A DNA stretch of 5,810 bases from Anaerolineae bacterium (lineage in GTDB: Bacteria > Chloroflexota > Anaerolineae > SpSt-313): positions 1 through 5,810 of the forward strand of contig JAIMBM010000219.1 of assembly GCA_023511475.1 (NCBI GenBank), in the 5' to 3' direction. Shown piece after piece: positions 5,801-5,810 of the stretch. The notes below the pieces were generated by a model. That model saw only the letters and a program-made list of their open reading frames with translations, had not been told where the DNA came from and ran no database searches. The position numbers were made by a program, and so were the translations under genes. How positions within the stretch are numbered: position 1 is the stretch's first letter; the number at the start of each line of letters is the position of its first letter.

Positions 5801-5810
5801 TGGTGCATTG

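Overview
The window holds parts of two unrelated high-GC bacterial loci that meet tail to tail near base 1450. No RNA genes, insertion sequences or CRISPR arrays were seen. The right side resembles a Chloroflexi (Anaerolineae-type) sugar-use locus: a lipoprotein binding protein with a long Pro/Thr/Glu-rich linker, a LacI regulator and an uncharacterised glycosidase-like enzyme. The left side looks like a peptide or amino-acid locus of a high-GC soil-type bacterium. Both taxonomic guesses rest on style alone and are weak.

Left block (1 to about 1450). A 5' gene fragment on the minus strand encodes the N-terminal half of an M20 metallopeptidase of the ArgE/DapE type and runs off the left edge. 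A 140-base gap separates it from a divergent plus-strand gene for a family 5 (Dpp/Opp-type) solute-binding protein. That protein keeps its signal peptide and N-terminal half, then stops being family-like near base 1456 and ends at a chance stop at 1477.

Right block (about 1447 to 5810). All genes are on the minus strand in the order LacI regulator, DUF6259-like glycoside hydrolase, MalE-type binding protein. A near-consensus sigma-70 promoter (TTGACA, 17 bases, TACAAT) lies at the right edge. Two LacI-type palindromes with core TGAAGCGCTTCA follow it, 16 bases apart, and one sits over the predicted start of transcription. The model is an autoregulated operon: the lipoprotein captures an oligosaccharide, missing permeases would import it, the signal-less hydrolase would cleave it in the cytoplasm, and the LacI protein would sense a sugar and release the promoter.

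The oddest point is the junction. The binding protein on each side is cut before its normal C terminus, and the two cut ends face each other across roughly ten bases that fit both genes. No permease gene follows either one. This is either a real rearrangement or, more likely, a chimeric assembly join.
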